From Acidimicrobiales bacterium (lineage in GTDB: Bacteria; Actinomycetota; Acidimicrobiia; Acidimicrobiales; SHLQ01): DNA of 64,000 bases. Positions 43,943-53,400 of the stretch are shown here, piece by piece. The position numbers and the translations under genes were made by a program. Below the pieces are notes generated by a model. It did no database searches, was not told where the DNA came from, and saw only the letters and a program-made list of their open reading frames with translations. Where the stretch lies: NCBI GenBank assembly GCA_020628865.1, contig JAHDEJ010000002.1:62001-126000 (forward strand). The letters are read 5' to 3'. Positions within the stretch are counted from its first letter, which is position 1, and each line of letters opens with the position of its first letter.

Positions 43943-44707
43943 ATGACTGTTGTGACCCATGACGACCATCTCGAGGCAGCGCGCCTCGCGACCGCAGCGG
44001 GTGAACTTCTCGTTCGAATCCGCGCGGAATTGACCGCCGAGGGTGCCGACGCGAGCACGCTGAAGGACGAGGGCGATCGCCGGTCACACGAGTTCCTGAT
44101 GGAGGAACTGCGCAAGGTTCGCCCCGACGACGCGATTCTCTCCGAAGAGGGCAAGGACGATCTGGCCCGCCTCGATGCTGAACGCGTGTGGATCATCGAT
44201 CCCGTCGACGGCACCCGCGAGTTCTCCGAGGTGCCTCGCACCGACTGGGCTGTGCATGTCGCAATGGTCGTTGCCGGCGAGCCGGTCGTGGGCGCAGTTG
44301 CGCTTCCCGGCCTGGAGCTCACCTTGTCGACCGCCAACCCGCCGACGATCCCGGCAGTCGGTGCCACTCCCCCGCGGATGATCGTGAGCCGCAGCCGTCC
44401 CCCGGCCGCTGCGACCCTGGTCGCCGAGAAGCTCGGCGCTGAGCTCGTCGAGATGGGCTCGGCCGGCGCCAAGGCAATGTCCGTGGTGCGCGGCGAATCC
44501 GAAATGTACGCCCACTCCGGCGGCCAGTACGAGTGGGACTCGTGCGCCCCGGTCGCTGTGGCTCTCGCCGCCGGCCTCCACTGCAGCCGCGCCGACGGCT
44601 CGCCGATGACCTACAACCACGAGAACCCGTACCTGCCCGATCTGCTCATTTGCCGCAAGGAATATGCCCAGGCCGCTCTCGCAGCATTGGCCGAGGCCGA
44701 CGAATAA
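43943..44707 (+). CDS. cysQ: 3'(2'),5'-bisphosphate nucleotidase / inositol monophosphatase family (CysQ-like)
   Basis: A 254-residue lithium-sensitive phosphatase-fold protein with metal-binding LSEEG and IDPVDGTREF, and a C-terminal WDSCAPVAVALAAG segment. Placement opposite cysDNC supports a CysQ role, recycling PAP to AMP. The ATG at 43943 is preferred over the TTG at 43931. Confidence 0.88.
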   Translation: MTVVTHDDHLEAARLATAAGELLVRIRAELTAEGADASTLKDEGDRRSHEFLMEELRKVRPDDAILSEEGKDDLARLDAERVWIIDPVDGTREFSEVPRTDWAVHVAMVVAGEPVVGAVALPGLELTLSTANPPTIPAVGATPPRMIVSRSRPPAAATLVAEKLGAELVEMGSAGAKAMSVVRGESEMYAHSGGQYEWDSCAPVAVALAAGLHCSRADGSPMTYNHENPYLPDLLICRKEYAQAALAALAEADE

Positions 44708-44760
44708 CCTACGAAGTACATCGACGCGTTCAATGGCGAGCGCAAGAGGTGACAACCAAC

Positions 44761-46047
44761 ATGCCAACGCGACGCTCGCAGGACACCGATGCCGGTGACG
44801 CCCTGTTCGAAACGGCGGTCGAGCAGTTCGATGCTGCCGCCGACCTGATCGGGCTCGACGACAAGATTCGCACGATCCTTCGTTCACCGAAGAACGAGAT
44901 CATCGTGAGCTTTCCGGTGGAGATGGACGACGGCACACTCCGGATGTTCCGGGGTTACCGCGTCCAGCACAGCGACATCCTCGGTCCGTTCAAGGGCGGG
45001 CTGCGGTTCAGCCCCGACGTCGATCTCGGTGAGGTCAAGGCGCTGGCCATGTGGATGACGTGGAAGACGTCGCTGGCCAACGTGCCGTTCGGCGGGGCCA
45101 AGGGCGGAATCGCCTTCAACCCACGCGAACACAGCGATGGCGAGCTGCAGCGCATCGTGCGTCGCTTCACCCATGCGCTTGGTTCCAACATCGGTCCAGA
45201 GCACGACATCCCGGCGCCAGACATCGGTTCCAACGCCCAGGCGATGGTCTGGATGATGGACACCTATCTGAACGCCGGAGGCATGGGCGACCGCCAGAAC
45301 ACGCGCCGGGTCGTGACCGGAAAGACGATCGAGACGGGCGGTTCCGTCGGACGCGACAAGGCAACCGGTCAGGGTGCGGCCTTCGTGCTTGCCCATCACT
45401 TCGAACAGATCAATCGGGATCTCCGTGGGACAACGGCGGCGATCCAGGGCTTCGGCAACGTGGGCGAGCATTGCGCTCGCGCGATGGCCCGCATGGGCGT
45501 CACGATGACCCATGTTGCCGATCACACCGGCGCAATCATGAACGGCCACGGCATCGACCCGGAGCGGCTGTGGGAACACACCTCGCGCCACGGCGGTGTG
45601 GCCGGTTTCGGCGACGCAGATGAGATCGACGTTGAGGAGTTCTTCTCCGCCGACGTGGACATCCTCGTCCCAGCCGCGATCGAGAATCAGATCACGGAAG
45701 AGCGTGCGCCGAACGTGAAGGCGTCGGTCGTGGTCGAAGGCGCCAACGGCCCGACGAGCGTTCGTGGTGAGGAGATCCTCATCGATCGGGGCATCGAGAT
45801 CCTCCCCGACGTGCTCGCCAACGCCGGTGGCGTCACGGTCTCGTACTTCGAATGGCTGCAGAACAAGATGAGCGCCCGCTGGCGCCTCGCCCAGGTGGAC
45901 GACGAACTGCGCCGCTACCTCTGGGAAGCCGCCGACCAGATCGAAGAAGAGAAGAAGCGCCTCGCCTGCAGTCGCCGCGAAGCCGCCTACGCCGTCGCTC
46001 TGAACCGCATCGGCACCGTCTTCGCCCAACGAGGCATCTGGCCGTAA
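44761..46047 (+). CDS. gdhA: Glutamate dehydrogenase
   Basis: A 428-residue Glu/Leu/Phe/Val dehydrogenase. GPFKGGLRFSPDVDL and PFGGAKGG (substrate Lys residues) lie in the first half. A Rossmann domain (GFGNVGEHCARAM, about 225-240) and the late VVEGANGPTS complete the family set. It interconverts 2-oxoglutarate and glutamate. The cofactor cannot be told from the sequence with confidence. AGAGGTGA precedes the ATG. Confidence 0.95.
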   Translation: MPTRRSQDTDAGDALFETAVEQFDAAADLIGLDDKIRTILRSPKNEIIVSFPVEMDDGTLRMFRGYRVQHSDILGPFKGGLRFSPDVDLGEVKALAMWMTWKTSLANVPFGGAKGGIAFNPREHSDGELQRIVRRFTHALGSNIGPEHDIPAPDIGSNAQAMVWMMDTYLNAGGMGDRQNTRRVVTGKTIETGGSVGRDKATGQGAAFVLAHHFEQINRDLRGTTAAIQGFGNVGEHCARAMARMGVTMTHVADHTGAIMNGHGIDPERLWEHTSRHGGVAGFGDADEIDVEEFFSADVDILVPAAIENQITEERAPNVKASVVVEGANGPTSVRGEEILIDRGIEILPDVLANAGGVTVSYFEWLQNKMSARWRLAQVDDELRRYLWEAADQIEEEKKRLACSRREAAYAVALNRIGTVFAQRGIWP

Positions 46048-46056
46048 CGCGCCGAC

Positions 46057-46262
46057 AATCGTCGCTCCGCTCCTCTGCGGACTGCCGGAGGCCCCGTTCC
46101 GTCGCTCGTCCCTCGCTCCTGGGGAGCTGGCGATCCCTCCATGCGTATACCTGCTCCGCGTTGACTCGCCTCCCACCGCTGACGCACCGCAATCGCCGGC
46201 AATCGTCGCTCCGCTCCTCTGCGGATCGCCGGAGGCCGCTGCCCGTCGCTCGCTCCTTTGCG
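46057..46262. repeat. Pair of degenerate direct repeats, 144 bp apart, after gdhA
   Basis: The sequence AATCGTCGCTCCGCTCCTCT begins at 46057 and again at 46201, each followed by GCGG, an imperfect GCCGGAGG and a GTCGCTCG stretch. Each copy is about 60 bp with internal CCGC/GCGG complementarity. No coding potential is supported. Confidence 0.65.
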
Positions 46263-46263
46263 A

Positions 46264-46418
46264 AGGTGCCTGGCACCTACCGCGCCACGTTCCGCGCGCA
46301 TCTCGGCGCGAACTGCTGATTTTCATGGAGAAATTCAGACGCGTTCCGTGAAGTGACCTGGCACCTATTGCCCGCTTAGGTGCCAGGCACCATTCGTCAC
46401 GGGTGGTGCCAGGCACCT
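46264..46418. repeat. Cluster of AGGTGCC(T/A)GGCACCT palindromes
   Basis: Copies at 46264-46278 (perfect), 46353-46366 (degenerate), 46378-46392 and 46404-46418. The 15-base unit is self-complementary around its centre and recurs in the intergenic region at 62607-62743. Together with the preceding repeats it fills 46048-46420, where I see no gene. Confidence 0.8.
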
Positions 46419-46420
46419 TG

Positions 46421-46458
46421 AAAACGTCGAGGGCCCCGACCGTTCGGTCGGGGCCCTC
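46421..46458 (-). terminator. Rho-independent terminator of aceA
   Basis: Perfect 13-bp stem GAGGGCCCCGACC / GGTCGGGGCCCTC with a GTTC loop (46429-46458). In the aceA direction it is followed by TCGACGTTTT. It begins about 43 bases after the aceA stop. Confidence 0.8.
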
Positions 46459-46500
46459 TCGTCATTCAGCGTCGCTGCTGGTGGTTGCAGCAGCCTCGCC

Positions 46501-48108
46501 TCAGAATTGGTTCATCGTGTTCTTTCCGCCGCCGGCCTTGAGGGCCTGGTCGCCGGAGAAGTACTCCTTGTGGTCATCGCCCATGTTCGAGCCGGCCATG
46601 TCCTGATGCTTCACCGTGGCGATGCCCTGACGAATCTCCTGACGCTGCACGCCGGCCACGTAGGCCAGCATGCCTTCCTTGCCGAAGTAGCCCTTGGCAA
46701 GGTTGTCGGTGGAGAGCGCAGCCGTGTGGTACGTCGGCAGCGTGATCAGGTGATGGAACATGCCGGCGTCGCGGGACGCATCGCTCTGGAACGACTGGAT
46801 CTTGGCGTCGGCCTCGATGGCCAGCGGCGAATCGTCGTATGCAGCGGCCATGAGCTCGGAGCGGTCGTAGTCCGCCATGTCCTTGCCCTCGGCCTCCCAG
46901 GCGTCGTAGACCTGCTCACGGAAGTTCAGCGTCCAGTTGAACGACGGCGAGTTGTTGTAGACGAGCTTGGCGTCTGGGACGACCTCGCGGACCCGGTTCA
47001 CCATCCCGGCGATCTCGGCGACGTCCGGCGTCGCCGTCTCGATCCACAGCAGGTCGGCGCCGTGCTGCAGCGACGTGATGCAGTCGAGCACGACCCGGTC
47101 TTCACCGGTGTTCGGCTTGAAGGCGTAGAGGCCGTTGGGCATCCGCACCGGGCGGGTGAGCTTGCCGTCCGTCTTGATGAGGACTTCGCCGTCCTTCACA
47201 TCGTCGATGGAGACCTCTTCGGTCTCGAGGTAGGCGATGTACTGGCTGGCCAGATCTCCGGGCTCCTGCGAGACGGGGATCTTCTGGGTGAGGCCGGCGC
47301 CGAGGCTGTCGGTGCGGGCCACGATGACTCCGTCGTCGACGCCCAGCTCGAGGAAGGCGTAGCGCACGGCGTTGATCTTGGCGAGGAAGTCCTCGTGAGG
47401 AACGGTGACCTTGCCGTCCTGGTGGCCGCACTGCTTGGCGTCGGACACCTGGTTTTCGATCTGGATGGCGCAGGCGCCGGCGAGGATCATCTCCTTCGCG
47501 AGCAGGTAGGTGGCCTCTTCGTTTCCGAACCCGGCGTCGATGTCGGCGATGATCGGCACGACGTGGGTTTCGAAGTTGTCGATGGCGTCCATCAGCTTCG
47601 CTTCGGCATCGGCGTCGCCAGAGGCACGGGCGGCGTCGAGGTCGCGGAAGAGATGGTTGAGCTCGCGGGCATCGGCCTGCTTGAGGAAGGTGTAGAGCTC
47701 TTCGATGAGTGCCGGAACCGTCGTCTTCTCGTGCATCGACTGATCGGGCAGCGGGCCGAACTCGGAACGGAGGGCCGCAACCATCCAGCCGGAGAGGTAG
47801 AGGTAGCGCTTGTCGGTGGTGCCCTGGTGCTTCTTCACCGAGATCATCTTCTGCTGACCGATGAAGCCGTGCCAGCAGCCGAGGCTCTGCGTGTAGCGGG
47901 TGTTGTCGGCGTCGTACTCAGCCATGTCCTTGCGCATGATGGCGGCCGTGTACTTGGCGATGTCGAGACCGGTGTGGAACCGGTTCTGGAGACGCATCCG
48001 CGCCGCCGACTCGGGGTTGATGGCATTCCACGACGAACCGTTCGCCGAACGAAGATCGGCGAAGTTGGCGGTGGCGTCGGAGTAGGTCGTGTCCATGTGG
48101 GGGGTCAT
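46501..48108 (-). CDS. aceA: Isocitrate lyase
   Basis: A 535-residue enzyme of the longer (Pseudomonas-type) isocitrate lyase group, splitting isocitrate into glyoxylate and succinate. Metal-binding DIDAGFGNE and the catalytic KQCGH (variant of KKCGH) with flexible loop are present, as is WIETATPD. It allows growth on C2 units with pckA supplying gluconeogenesis. ATG at 48108; a second ATG four codons later is possible. A small gene with a strong ribosome binding site lies 46 bases upstream on the same strand. Confidence 0.95.
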   Translation of the reverse strand: MTPHMDTTYSDATANFADLRSANGSSWNAINPESAARMRLQNRFHTGLDIAKYTAAIMRKDMAEYDADNTRYTQSLGCWHGFIGQQKMISVKKHQGTTDKRYLYLSGWMVAALRSEFGPLPDQSMHEKTTVPALIEELYTFLKQADARELNHLFRDLDAARASGDADAEAKLMDAIDNFETHVVPIIADIDAGFGNEEATYLLAKEMILAGACAIQIENQVSDAKQCGHQDGKVTVPHEDFLAKINAVRYAFLELGVDDGVIVARTDSLGAGLTQKIPVSQEPGDLASQYIAYLETEEVSIDDVKDGEVLIKTDGKLTRPVRMPNGLYAFKPNTGEDRVVLDCITSLQHGADLLWIETATPDVAEIAGMVNRVREVVPDAKLVYNNSPSFNWTLNFREQVYDAWEAEGKDMADYDRSELMAAAYDDSPLAIEADAKIQSFQSDASRDAGMFHHLITLPTYHTAALSTDNLAKGYFGKEGMLAYVAGVQRQEIRQGIATVKHQDMAGSNMGDDHKEYFSGDQALKAGGGKNTMNQF

Positions 48109-48154
48109 CGTTCTCAGTTCTCAGTTCGTTGCGTTCGGGGTGTTGCGGTTGGAT

Positions 48155-48325
48155 TCAGTCGAGGGCAGACAGGTCGAGGCCCATCTGCATGCTCATGGGA
48201 AGCTCACGAAGCTCATCGAGCGTCAGGTCACAGAGGTCGTCCTGCAGTACCGCCTGGGATGCCATCGAACGCTCCGCTGCGAGCGGGCTGATCGTCGTGG
48301 TGGTCATCATGTGTGGGGGATTCAT
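48155..48325 (-). CDS. Small 56-residue protein upstream of aceA
   Basis: A short ORF whose ATG at 48325 has an almost perfect GGAGG eight bases upstream, better than most genes here. The protein begins MNPPHMMTTTT and ends in an acidic leucine-rich segment (DLTLDELRELPMSM). I do not recognise it. It is cotranscribable with aceA (46 bases apart) and could be a regulatory small protein or leader peptide; that is inference. Confidence 0.55.
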   Translation of the reverse strand: MNPPHMMTTTTISPLAAERSMASQAVLQDDLCDLTLDELRELPMSMQMGLDLSALD

Positions 48326-48595
48326 CGCCTGTACCTCCGTGGTTCCGGTCGGGTCGACCGCTTCGTGGAACAACAATCGCCTCGTTTTTCGGCGAAGGCG
48401 AGGCCCAAATCCGAACAATTCGATCCATATTTCGCGTGAATCTGCAACTACGGCGCTTTTTGTGCCTCGACCATCGTCGCAAGAATCAACATATTTCTGT
48501 GTTTTGGGTAGTTCCGCCTGTCTACGCTACTGACGGGCGGAGTCTGGGGTGCGAACTTCTTGCGTCCTTTCCGAATCCTCTAGCGTCGGGGGACG

Positions 48596-49489
48596 ATGAC
48601 CGATGCGGCCGTGCGCCCCCACATTCACACGACAGCCGACGGGCTCCGCCTCACCGCCGATGTCTGGCCCGGCGGTGAGGGGCACACGGTGCTCCTGCTT
48701 CACGGCGGTGGTCAGACCCGCCACGCCTGGACCGACACCGCCCGGGCGTTGGTCCGCCACGGACACACCGCAGTTCCCGTCGATCTCCGGGGGCACGGCG
48801 ATAGCGGCTGGTCCACGGATGGCGACTACGAGCTGTCGGCGATCGCCGCCGACATCGCGTCGCTGTGTGACGACTTCGACCAGAAGCCTGTCCTGGTCGG
48901 GGCGAGCCTCGGGGGCATCACCGGACTGATGCTCGAGGGCGCGGTGGCTCCGGGTTCCCTCAGCGCCCTCGTGCTGGTCGACATCGTGCCGCGCATGAAC
49001 ATCGTCGGAGCGAACCGGGTGGTCGACTTCATGGCAGATCGGATGGAGGAGGGTTTCGCGGATCTCGACGAGGTCGCTGACGCCATCGCAGCCTTCAATC
49101 CGAATCGCCCCCGACCGTCCGAGCTCTCCGGCCTCACGAAGAACCTCCGCCAACGGGACGGCCGCTGGTTCTGGCATTGGGACCCGGCCTTCATACGAGC
49201 CGCCCGTGGCGGTTCCGAGGACCGTCAGATCCGCAACCCGCAGTTGCTCACCGACACGCTGCAGAACGTCGACGTGCCGGTGATGCTGGTCCGTGGACGA
49301 CAGAGCGACCTCGTCACCGACACCGAGGTGGAGGAGTTTCGTCGGGAGTTTCCAGCTGCAGAGTTTGCCGATGTCGCCGGCGCCGGTCACATGGTGGCCG
49401 GTGACCGCAACGACAAGTTCTCCGAGGCCGTGGTGAACTTCATCTCCCGGCTGGATCCACCAAACACCGAACCGTCAGCACACCCTTAG
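48596..49489 (+). CDS. Alpha/beta hydrolase
   Basis: A 297-residue hydrolase-fold protein with HGGGQTR oxyanion region, nucleophile GASLGG (about 100-105), VRGRQSDLV acid region and catalytic His in GAGHMV (about 263). It heads a run of plus-strand catabolic genes, 8 bases before an SDR. Substrate unknown. Confidence 0.88.
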   Translation: MTDAAVRPHIHTTADGLRLTADVWPGGEGHTVLLLHGGGQTRHAWTDTARALVRHGHTAVPVDLRGHGDSGWSTDGDYELSAIAADIASLCDDFDQKPVLVGASLGGITGLMLEGAVAPGSLSALVLVDIVPRMNIVGANRVVDFMADRMEEGFADLDEVADAIAAFNPNRPRPSELSGLTKNLRQRDGRWFWHWDPAFIRAARGGSEDRQIRNPQLLTDTLQNVDVPVMLVRGRQSDLVTDTEVEEFRREFPAAEFADVAGAGHMVAGDRNDKFSEAVVNFISRLDPPNTEPSAHP

Positions 49490-49497
49490 GAGCACGA

Positions 49498-50274
49498 ATG
49501 ACACTTCAGGATCCGACCGCCGCCTTCCGTCTCGACGACAAGGTCGTGATCGTGACCGGTGCGTCCTCCGGGCTCGGTGAGCGCTTCGCCCGCGTTTGCA
49601 GCGCGGCCGGAGCAAAGGTGGTGGTCTCCGCCCGGCGAAAGGAGCGGCTCGACACGCTCGCGGCCGACCTCACCGACGCACTCGCCGTTCAGGCGGACTT
49701 CGCCACCGACGAGGCTGCACCCCATGTCGTGGAGCAGACGTTGGAGCGGTTCGGCGCGATCGATGTCGTCGTCAACAACGCCGGAATCTCCCGGATCGTG
49801 CCGGCGATCGAGGACGACGTCGCCGACTTCCGGCGCGAGATCCAGGTCGACCTCGTCGCTCCGTACGACCTGGCCGCCCGGAGCGCACGCTGGATGATCG
49901 AGAACGAGCGCGGCGGGAGCATCATCAACATCGCATCGATCCTCGGACGGGTTGCCGCCGGCCCGCTCCCCCTCCCCGGCTACGCAGCAGCCAAGGGTGG
50001 CTTGATCAACCTGACCCGCGGGTTGGCGGCGGAGTGGGCTCGACACGACATCCGGGTCAATGCGATCGGCCCGGGTTGGTTCAAGAGCGAAATGACCGAG
50101 GACTCGATGTTCGATGACGACCGGGGTCGCCGGTTCATCGAGAAGGGTGCGCCCATGCGCCGGGCCGGCAACGAAGACGAGCTCGATGGTGCACTGCTGT
50201 TCCTCGCAAGTGGCGCCTCCAGCTACATCACCGGTCAGACGCTGTTCGTCGACGGCGGCTGGACCATCATCTGA
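49498..50274 (+). CDS. Short-chain dehydrogenase/reductase (classical SDR)
   Basis: A 258-residue NAD(P)-dependent oxidoreductase. TGASSGLGE cofactor motif (about 19-27), VVNNAGIS, and catalytic Ser with Tyr-Lys in YAAAKGG (about 161). The C-terminal LFVDGGWTI is typical of FabG-like SDRs. It probably works in lipid or CoA-ester metabolism with its neighbours. Confidence 0.9.
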   Translation: MTLQDPTAAFRLDDKVVIVTGASSGLGERFARVCSAAGAKVVVSARRKERLDTLAADLTDALAVQADFATDEAAPHVVEQTLERFGAIDVVVNNAGISRIVPAIEDDVADFRREIQVDLVAPYDLAARSARWMIENERGGSIINIASILGRVAAGPLPLPGYAAAKGGLINLTRGLAAEWARHDIRVNAIGPGWFKSEMTEDSMFDDDRGRRFIEKGAPMRRAGNEDELDGALLFLASGASSYITGQTLFVDGGWTII

Positions 50275-50300
50275 TCGCCACCCAGCGGTACGCTCCCGCC

Positions 50301-51869
50301 ATGGTCTCCCCGTCGCTCGAACACGCACGTGCCGCCGTGACCGTTGCCGAAGCGGTGGTCGACCAGGCGTGCGATCACCTGCGGTCCCAGGGCGCAGCCG
50401 CCCACGACGATCAGGCCACCCTGTATGCCGTGTCGCACGCCGCTGCTGCGCTGGCGATGGCGACGAGCGCGTTGGATCGGGCCGAATCACCCGCCGAGTC
50501 CCACCTGGCCCATGTCCTCATCGGACGGGTGCTGGCCGACCTGGCGGGGACGGTCTGGAGTCAATACGAACGATGGGGTGCGACCGCCGACGTTCTCGAC
50601 CCGGTTCGGGAGTACGTGGCGGCATCGACGGACCCGGCCTTCGTCGCAGCGGCTGCGTCGCTTCGGGCGGATGCCGGACTCGCTGATGACCTCGGCCTCG
50701 TGGCTGACACCTTTCGGCGATTCGCCGCCGAACAGATCGCGCCTCGAGCCGAACACATCCACCGCACCGACGCAGACATCCCGGACGACCTCATCGCAGG
50801 CGTTGCCGAACTCGGATGTTTCGGCCTGTCGATCCCCGAGGCCTATGGCGGCTTTGCGTCCGGAACACAGGACGATCAGCTCGCCATGGTGATCGCGACG
50901 GAGGAACTGTCGCGTGCGTCGCTCGGCGCAGGCGGCTCGCTCATCACCCGGCCGGAGATCCTCGCTCGTGCGCTCGAGGCGGGCGGCACGGAGGAGCAGA
51001 AGCGCCGGTGGTTGCCGAGCATCGCCAGCGGAGAAACGCTCTGTGCCGTCGCCGTGACCGAACCCGATCATGGCAGCGACGTCGCTGGGCTTAAGGTAGC
51101 GGCGACACCCGTGGAGGGTGGCTGGATGCTCAACGGCACCAAGACCTGGTGCACCTTCGCCGGCAAAGCGGAGGCGCTGATGGTGCTGGCCCGCACCGAC
51201 CCCGACCCGTCCGCCGGTCACCGCGGACTCAGCATTCTGATCGTCGAGAAGCCAGCCGATGCCGGCCACGCCTTTCGCCATGGTGTCGACGGCGGGGTCT
51301 TGGAAGGGCGAGCGATCCCCACGCTCGGCTATCGCGGCATGCACAGCTTCGAGGTCAGCTTCACCGACTGGTTCGTTCCGGAGGCGAACCTGATCGGCGG
51401 CGAGGACGGTTTGGGCCGGGGTTTCTATCTGCAGATGGCCGGTTTCGAGAACGGCCGAATCCAGACTGCCGCCCGCGCCGTGGGTGTCATGGATCGGGCG
51501 TTCGAGTTGGCCACAGACTACGCCACCGAGCGTTCGGTCTTCGGAGCGCCACTGATCGACACCCAACTGACGCAGGTGAAGCTCGGGCTCATGAACGCCG
51601 TCATCTGGGCGAGCCGCCAATACACCTACGAGGTGGCCCGCCGTCTCGCTCGCAGCGAGGGAGCGCTCGACGCTGCGATGGCGAAAGCCTTCGTCTGCAA
51701 GTGGGCCGAGTGGGTGACCCGGGAATCGCTCCAGATCCACGGCGGGATGGGCTACGCCGAGGAGTACGAGATCTCCCGCCTGTTCGTCGATGCCCGGGTG
51801 CTCTCGATCTTCGAGGGTGCTGACGAGACCCTCTGCCTCAAGCTCATCGCCCGCCGACTGCTGGCCTGA
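50301..51869 (+). CDS. Acyl-CoA dehydrogenase with N-terminal extension, (2S)-methylsuccinyl-CoA dehydrogenase-like
   Basis: A 522-residue flavoprotein. An extra helical N-terminal region (about 1-125) precedes the ACAD core. ELGCFGLSIPEAYGGFASG, AVTEPDHGSDVAGL, KTWCTFAGKAE and QIHGGMGYAEEYEISR fit the family, and SIFEGADET carries the catalytic Glu. The extension, the HIHRTDADIP segment and the TWCTF segment resemble Mcd of the ethylmalonyl-CoA pathway, as I recall it. Other pathway genes are not in the window, and aceA is present, so the substrate stays open. Confidence 0.85.
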   Translation: MVSPSLEHARAAVTVAEAVVDQACDHLRSQGAAAHDDQATLYAVSHAAAALAMATSALDRAESPAESHLAHVLIGRVLADLAGTVWSQYERWGATADVLDPVREYVAASTDPAFVAAAASLRADAGLADDLGLVADTFRRFAAEQIAPRAEHIHRTDADIPDDLIAGVAELGCFGLSIPEAYGGFASGTQDDQLAMVIATEELSRASLGAGGSLITRPEILARALEAGGTEEQKRRWLPSIASGETLCAVAVTEPDHGSDVAGLKVAATPVEGGWMLNGTKTWCTFAGKAEALMVLARTDPDPSAGHRGLSILIVEKPADAGHAFRHGVDGGVLEGRAIPTLGYRGMHSFEVSFTDWFVPEANLIGGEDGLGRGFYLQMAGFENGRIQTAARAVGVMDRAFELATDYATERSVFGAPLIDTQLTQVKLGLMNAVIWASRQYTYEVARRLARSEGALDAAMAKAFVCKWAEWVTRESLQIHGGMGYAEEYEISRLFVDARVLSIFEGADETLCLKLIARRLLA

Positions 51870-51883
51870 CCCCGGAGCCTTCC

Positions 51884-52630
51884 ATGCCCCTCACCAACGA
51901 GACTGTCGCCGTCGTCACCGGAGCATCGAGCGGCATCGGCGAGGCCTGCGTCCGAGCGCTCCGCGCCAACGACGTGATCGTGCACGCGCTGGCCCGCCGG
52001 AGCGACCGGGTGGATCGACTCGCCGACGAAACCGGTTGCATCCCACACACGTTCGACGTTCGGGATCGAGACGCTGTCGCCGACCTCGGCGCCACGGTCC
52101 CGGCGGATGTGCTGATCAACAATGCCGGGCTGGGTCGAGCGATGGGCTCGCTGTGGACGGCCGAGTTGGACGACATCGAGCGAACGGTCGACACCAACGT
52201 CACCGCAGCCATCCTCATGATTCGGGCACTCGTCCCCGGGATGGTCGAGCGTCGGCAGGGCCACCTCGTGAACATCAGCTCGACCATGGCCGTCTACCCC
52301 GGTGGCGCGGCGCTCTATGGAGCAACGAAGGGGGCGATCCACAAGCTCTCGCGGGACCTCCGACTCGAGCTGAAGGGAACCGGCGTGCGCGTCAGCGAGA
52401 TCAATCCCGGCCGGGTCGCCACCGAGTTCTACGACGTCGCCATCGACGATGCCGCCGAGCGGGCGAAGGCGACGGACCACGGCATCACGGAGCTCTCCCC
52501 CGGCGATGTGGCGGATTCGATCCTGCACGTCTTGAACGCTCCCCGTCACGTCAGCATCAACCAGCTCGAGCTCACCCCGACCGAGCAGGTGTACGGCGGC
52601 TACGCGTTCGCCCCGATCTGGAGCGACTGA
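51884..52630 (+). CDS. Short-chain dehydrogenase/reductase (YdfG-like)
   Basis: A 248-residue SDR with TGASSGIGE, LINNAGLG and catalytic YGATKGA, followed by INPGRVATEFY. The pattern is that of YdfG/serine 3-dehydrogenase-type SDRs acting on small hydroxy acids. Fourteen bases after the ACAD stop; part of the same plus-strand run. Confidence 0.88.
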   Translation: MPLTNETVAVVTGASSGIGEACVRALRANDVIVHALARRSDRVDRLADETGCIPHTFDVRDRDAVADLGATVPADVLINNAGLGRAMGSLWTAELDDIERTVDTNVTAAILMIRALVPGMVERRQGHLVNISSTMAVYPGGAALYGATKGAIHKLSRDLRLELKGTGVRVSEINPGRVATEFYDVAIDDAAERAKATDHGITELSPGDVADSILHVLNAPRHVSINQLELTPTEQVYGGYAFAPIWSD

Positions 52631-52670
52631 CGCTGCGTCACCGAGGCCGGGCCGGGTAAGGTCCCGAGCC

Positions 52671-53327
52671 ATGAACGTGAGTGACGCCGTGGCCAACCGG
52701 AAGTCGATTCGAGCCTTTCTCGACGACCCAATCGAGGACGAGACGATCGCCGAACTGCTTCGCAAGGCGAGTCGAGCCCCGTCCGGCGGCAACGTCCAGC
52801 CGTGGCGCATCTACGTGGTCGGCAGCGGCGCGATGCCGTCGTTCAAGGAGTTCCTGGCGAGTCGCGACCCGGAGGAAGCCGAGTACGAGATCTATCCGCC
52901 CAAGCTCTGGGAGCCCTACCGGACGAACCGCTTCGCGTTGGGCGAAGCCATGTACGAGCTGCTCGGCATCGCCCGGGACGACAAGGCCGGCCGCTACGCC
53001 CGCCTCGCCGAGAACTACAACTTCTTCGGCGCACCGGCCGCCATCTTCTGTTTCATCGATCGGCGGATGGGCCCTCCGCAGTGGTCGGATCTCGGCATGT
53101 TCCTCCAGACCTTCATGTTGTTGGCTGAGGAGGCCGGCCTCGGGACCTGCGCGCAGGAGTCCTGGTCGGCGTGGCCGCAGACCGTGCAGGAGTTCGTCGG
53201 CGCCCCAGAGGACGAAATGCTGTTCTGCGGCATTGCGATCGGCCATCCCGATCCTGCGGCGAAGGTCAACGAGCTCGAGAGCGCACGGATGCCGCTCGAG
53301 GAGTGGGCGACGTTCGTTTCTTCGTGA
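52671..53327 (+). CDS. Nitroreductase-family FMN oxidoreductase
   Basis: A 218-residue nitroreductase fold. The N-terminal NRKSIRAFLDDPIEDETI and RAPSGGNVQPWRIYV bind FMN, and the C-terminal GIAIGHPDPAAKVN is typical. It likely reduces quinones, nitro compounds or an enone; the true substrate is unknown. Confidence 0.9.
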   Translation: MNVSDAVANRKSIRAFLDDPIEDETIAELLRKASRAPSGGNVQPWRIYVVGSGAMPSFKEFLASRDPEEAEYEIYPPKLWEPYRTNRFALGEAMYELLGIARDDKAGRYARLAENYNFFGAPAAIFCFIDRRMGPPQWSDLGMFLQTFMLLAEEAGLGTCAQESWSAWPQTVQEFVGAPEDEMLFCGIAIGHPDPAAKVNELESARMPLEEWATFVSS

Positions 53328-53400
53328 TCCGGTCGGAGACGGCTGGATGCCATTTGCCATGATGTGAACGACCGGGACACCGGACCGAGGGGGAATCGAC

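Noticed and set aside
46057-46262. CRISPR array after gdhA
   Set aside because: Only two imperfect copies of unequal length with no regular spacers and no cas genes nearby.
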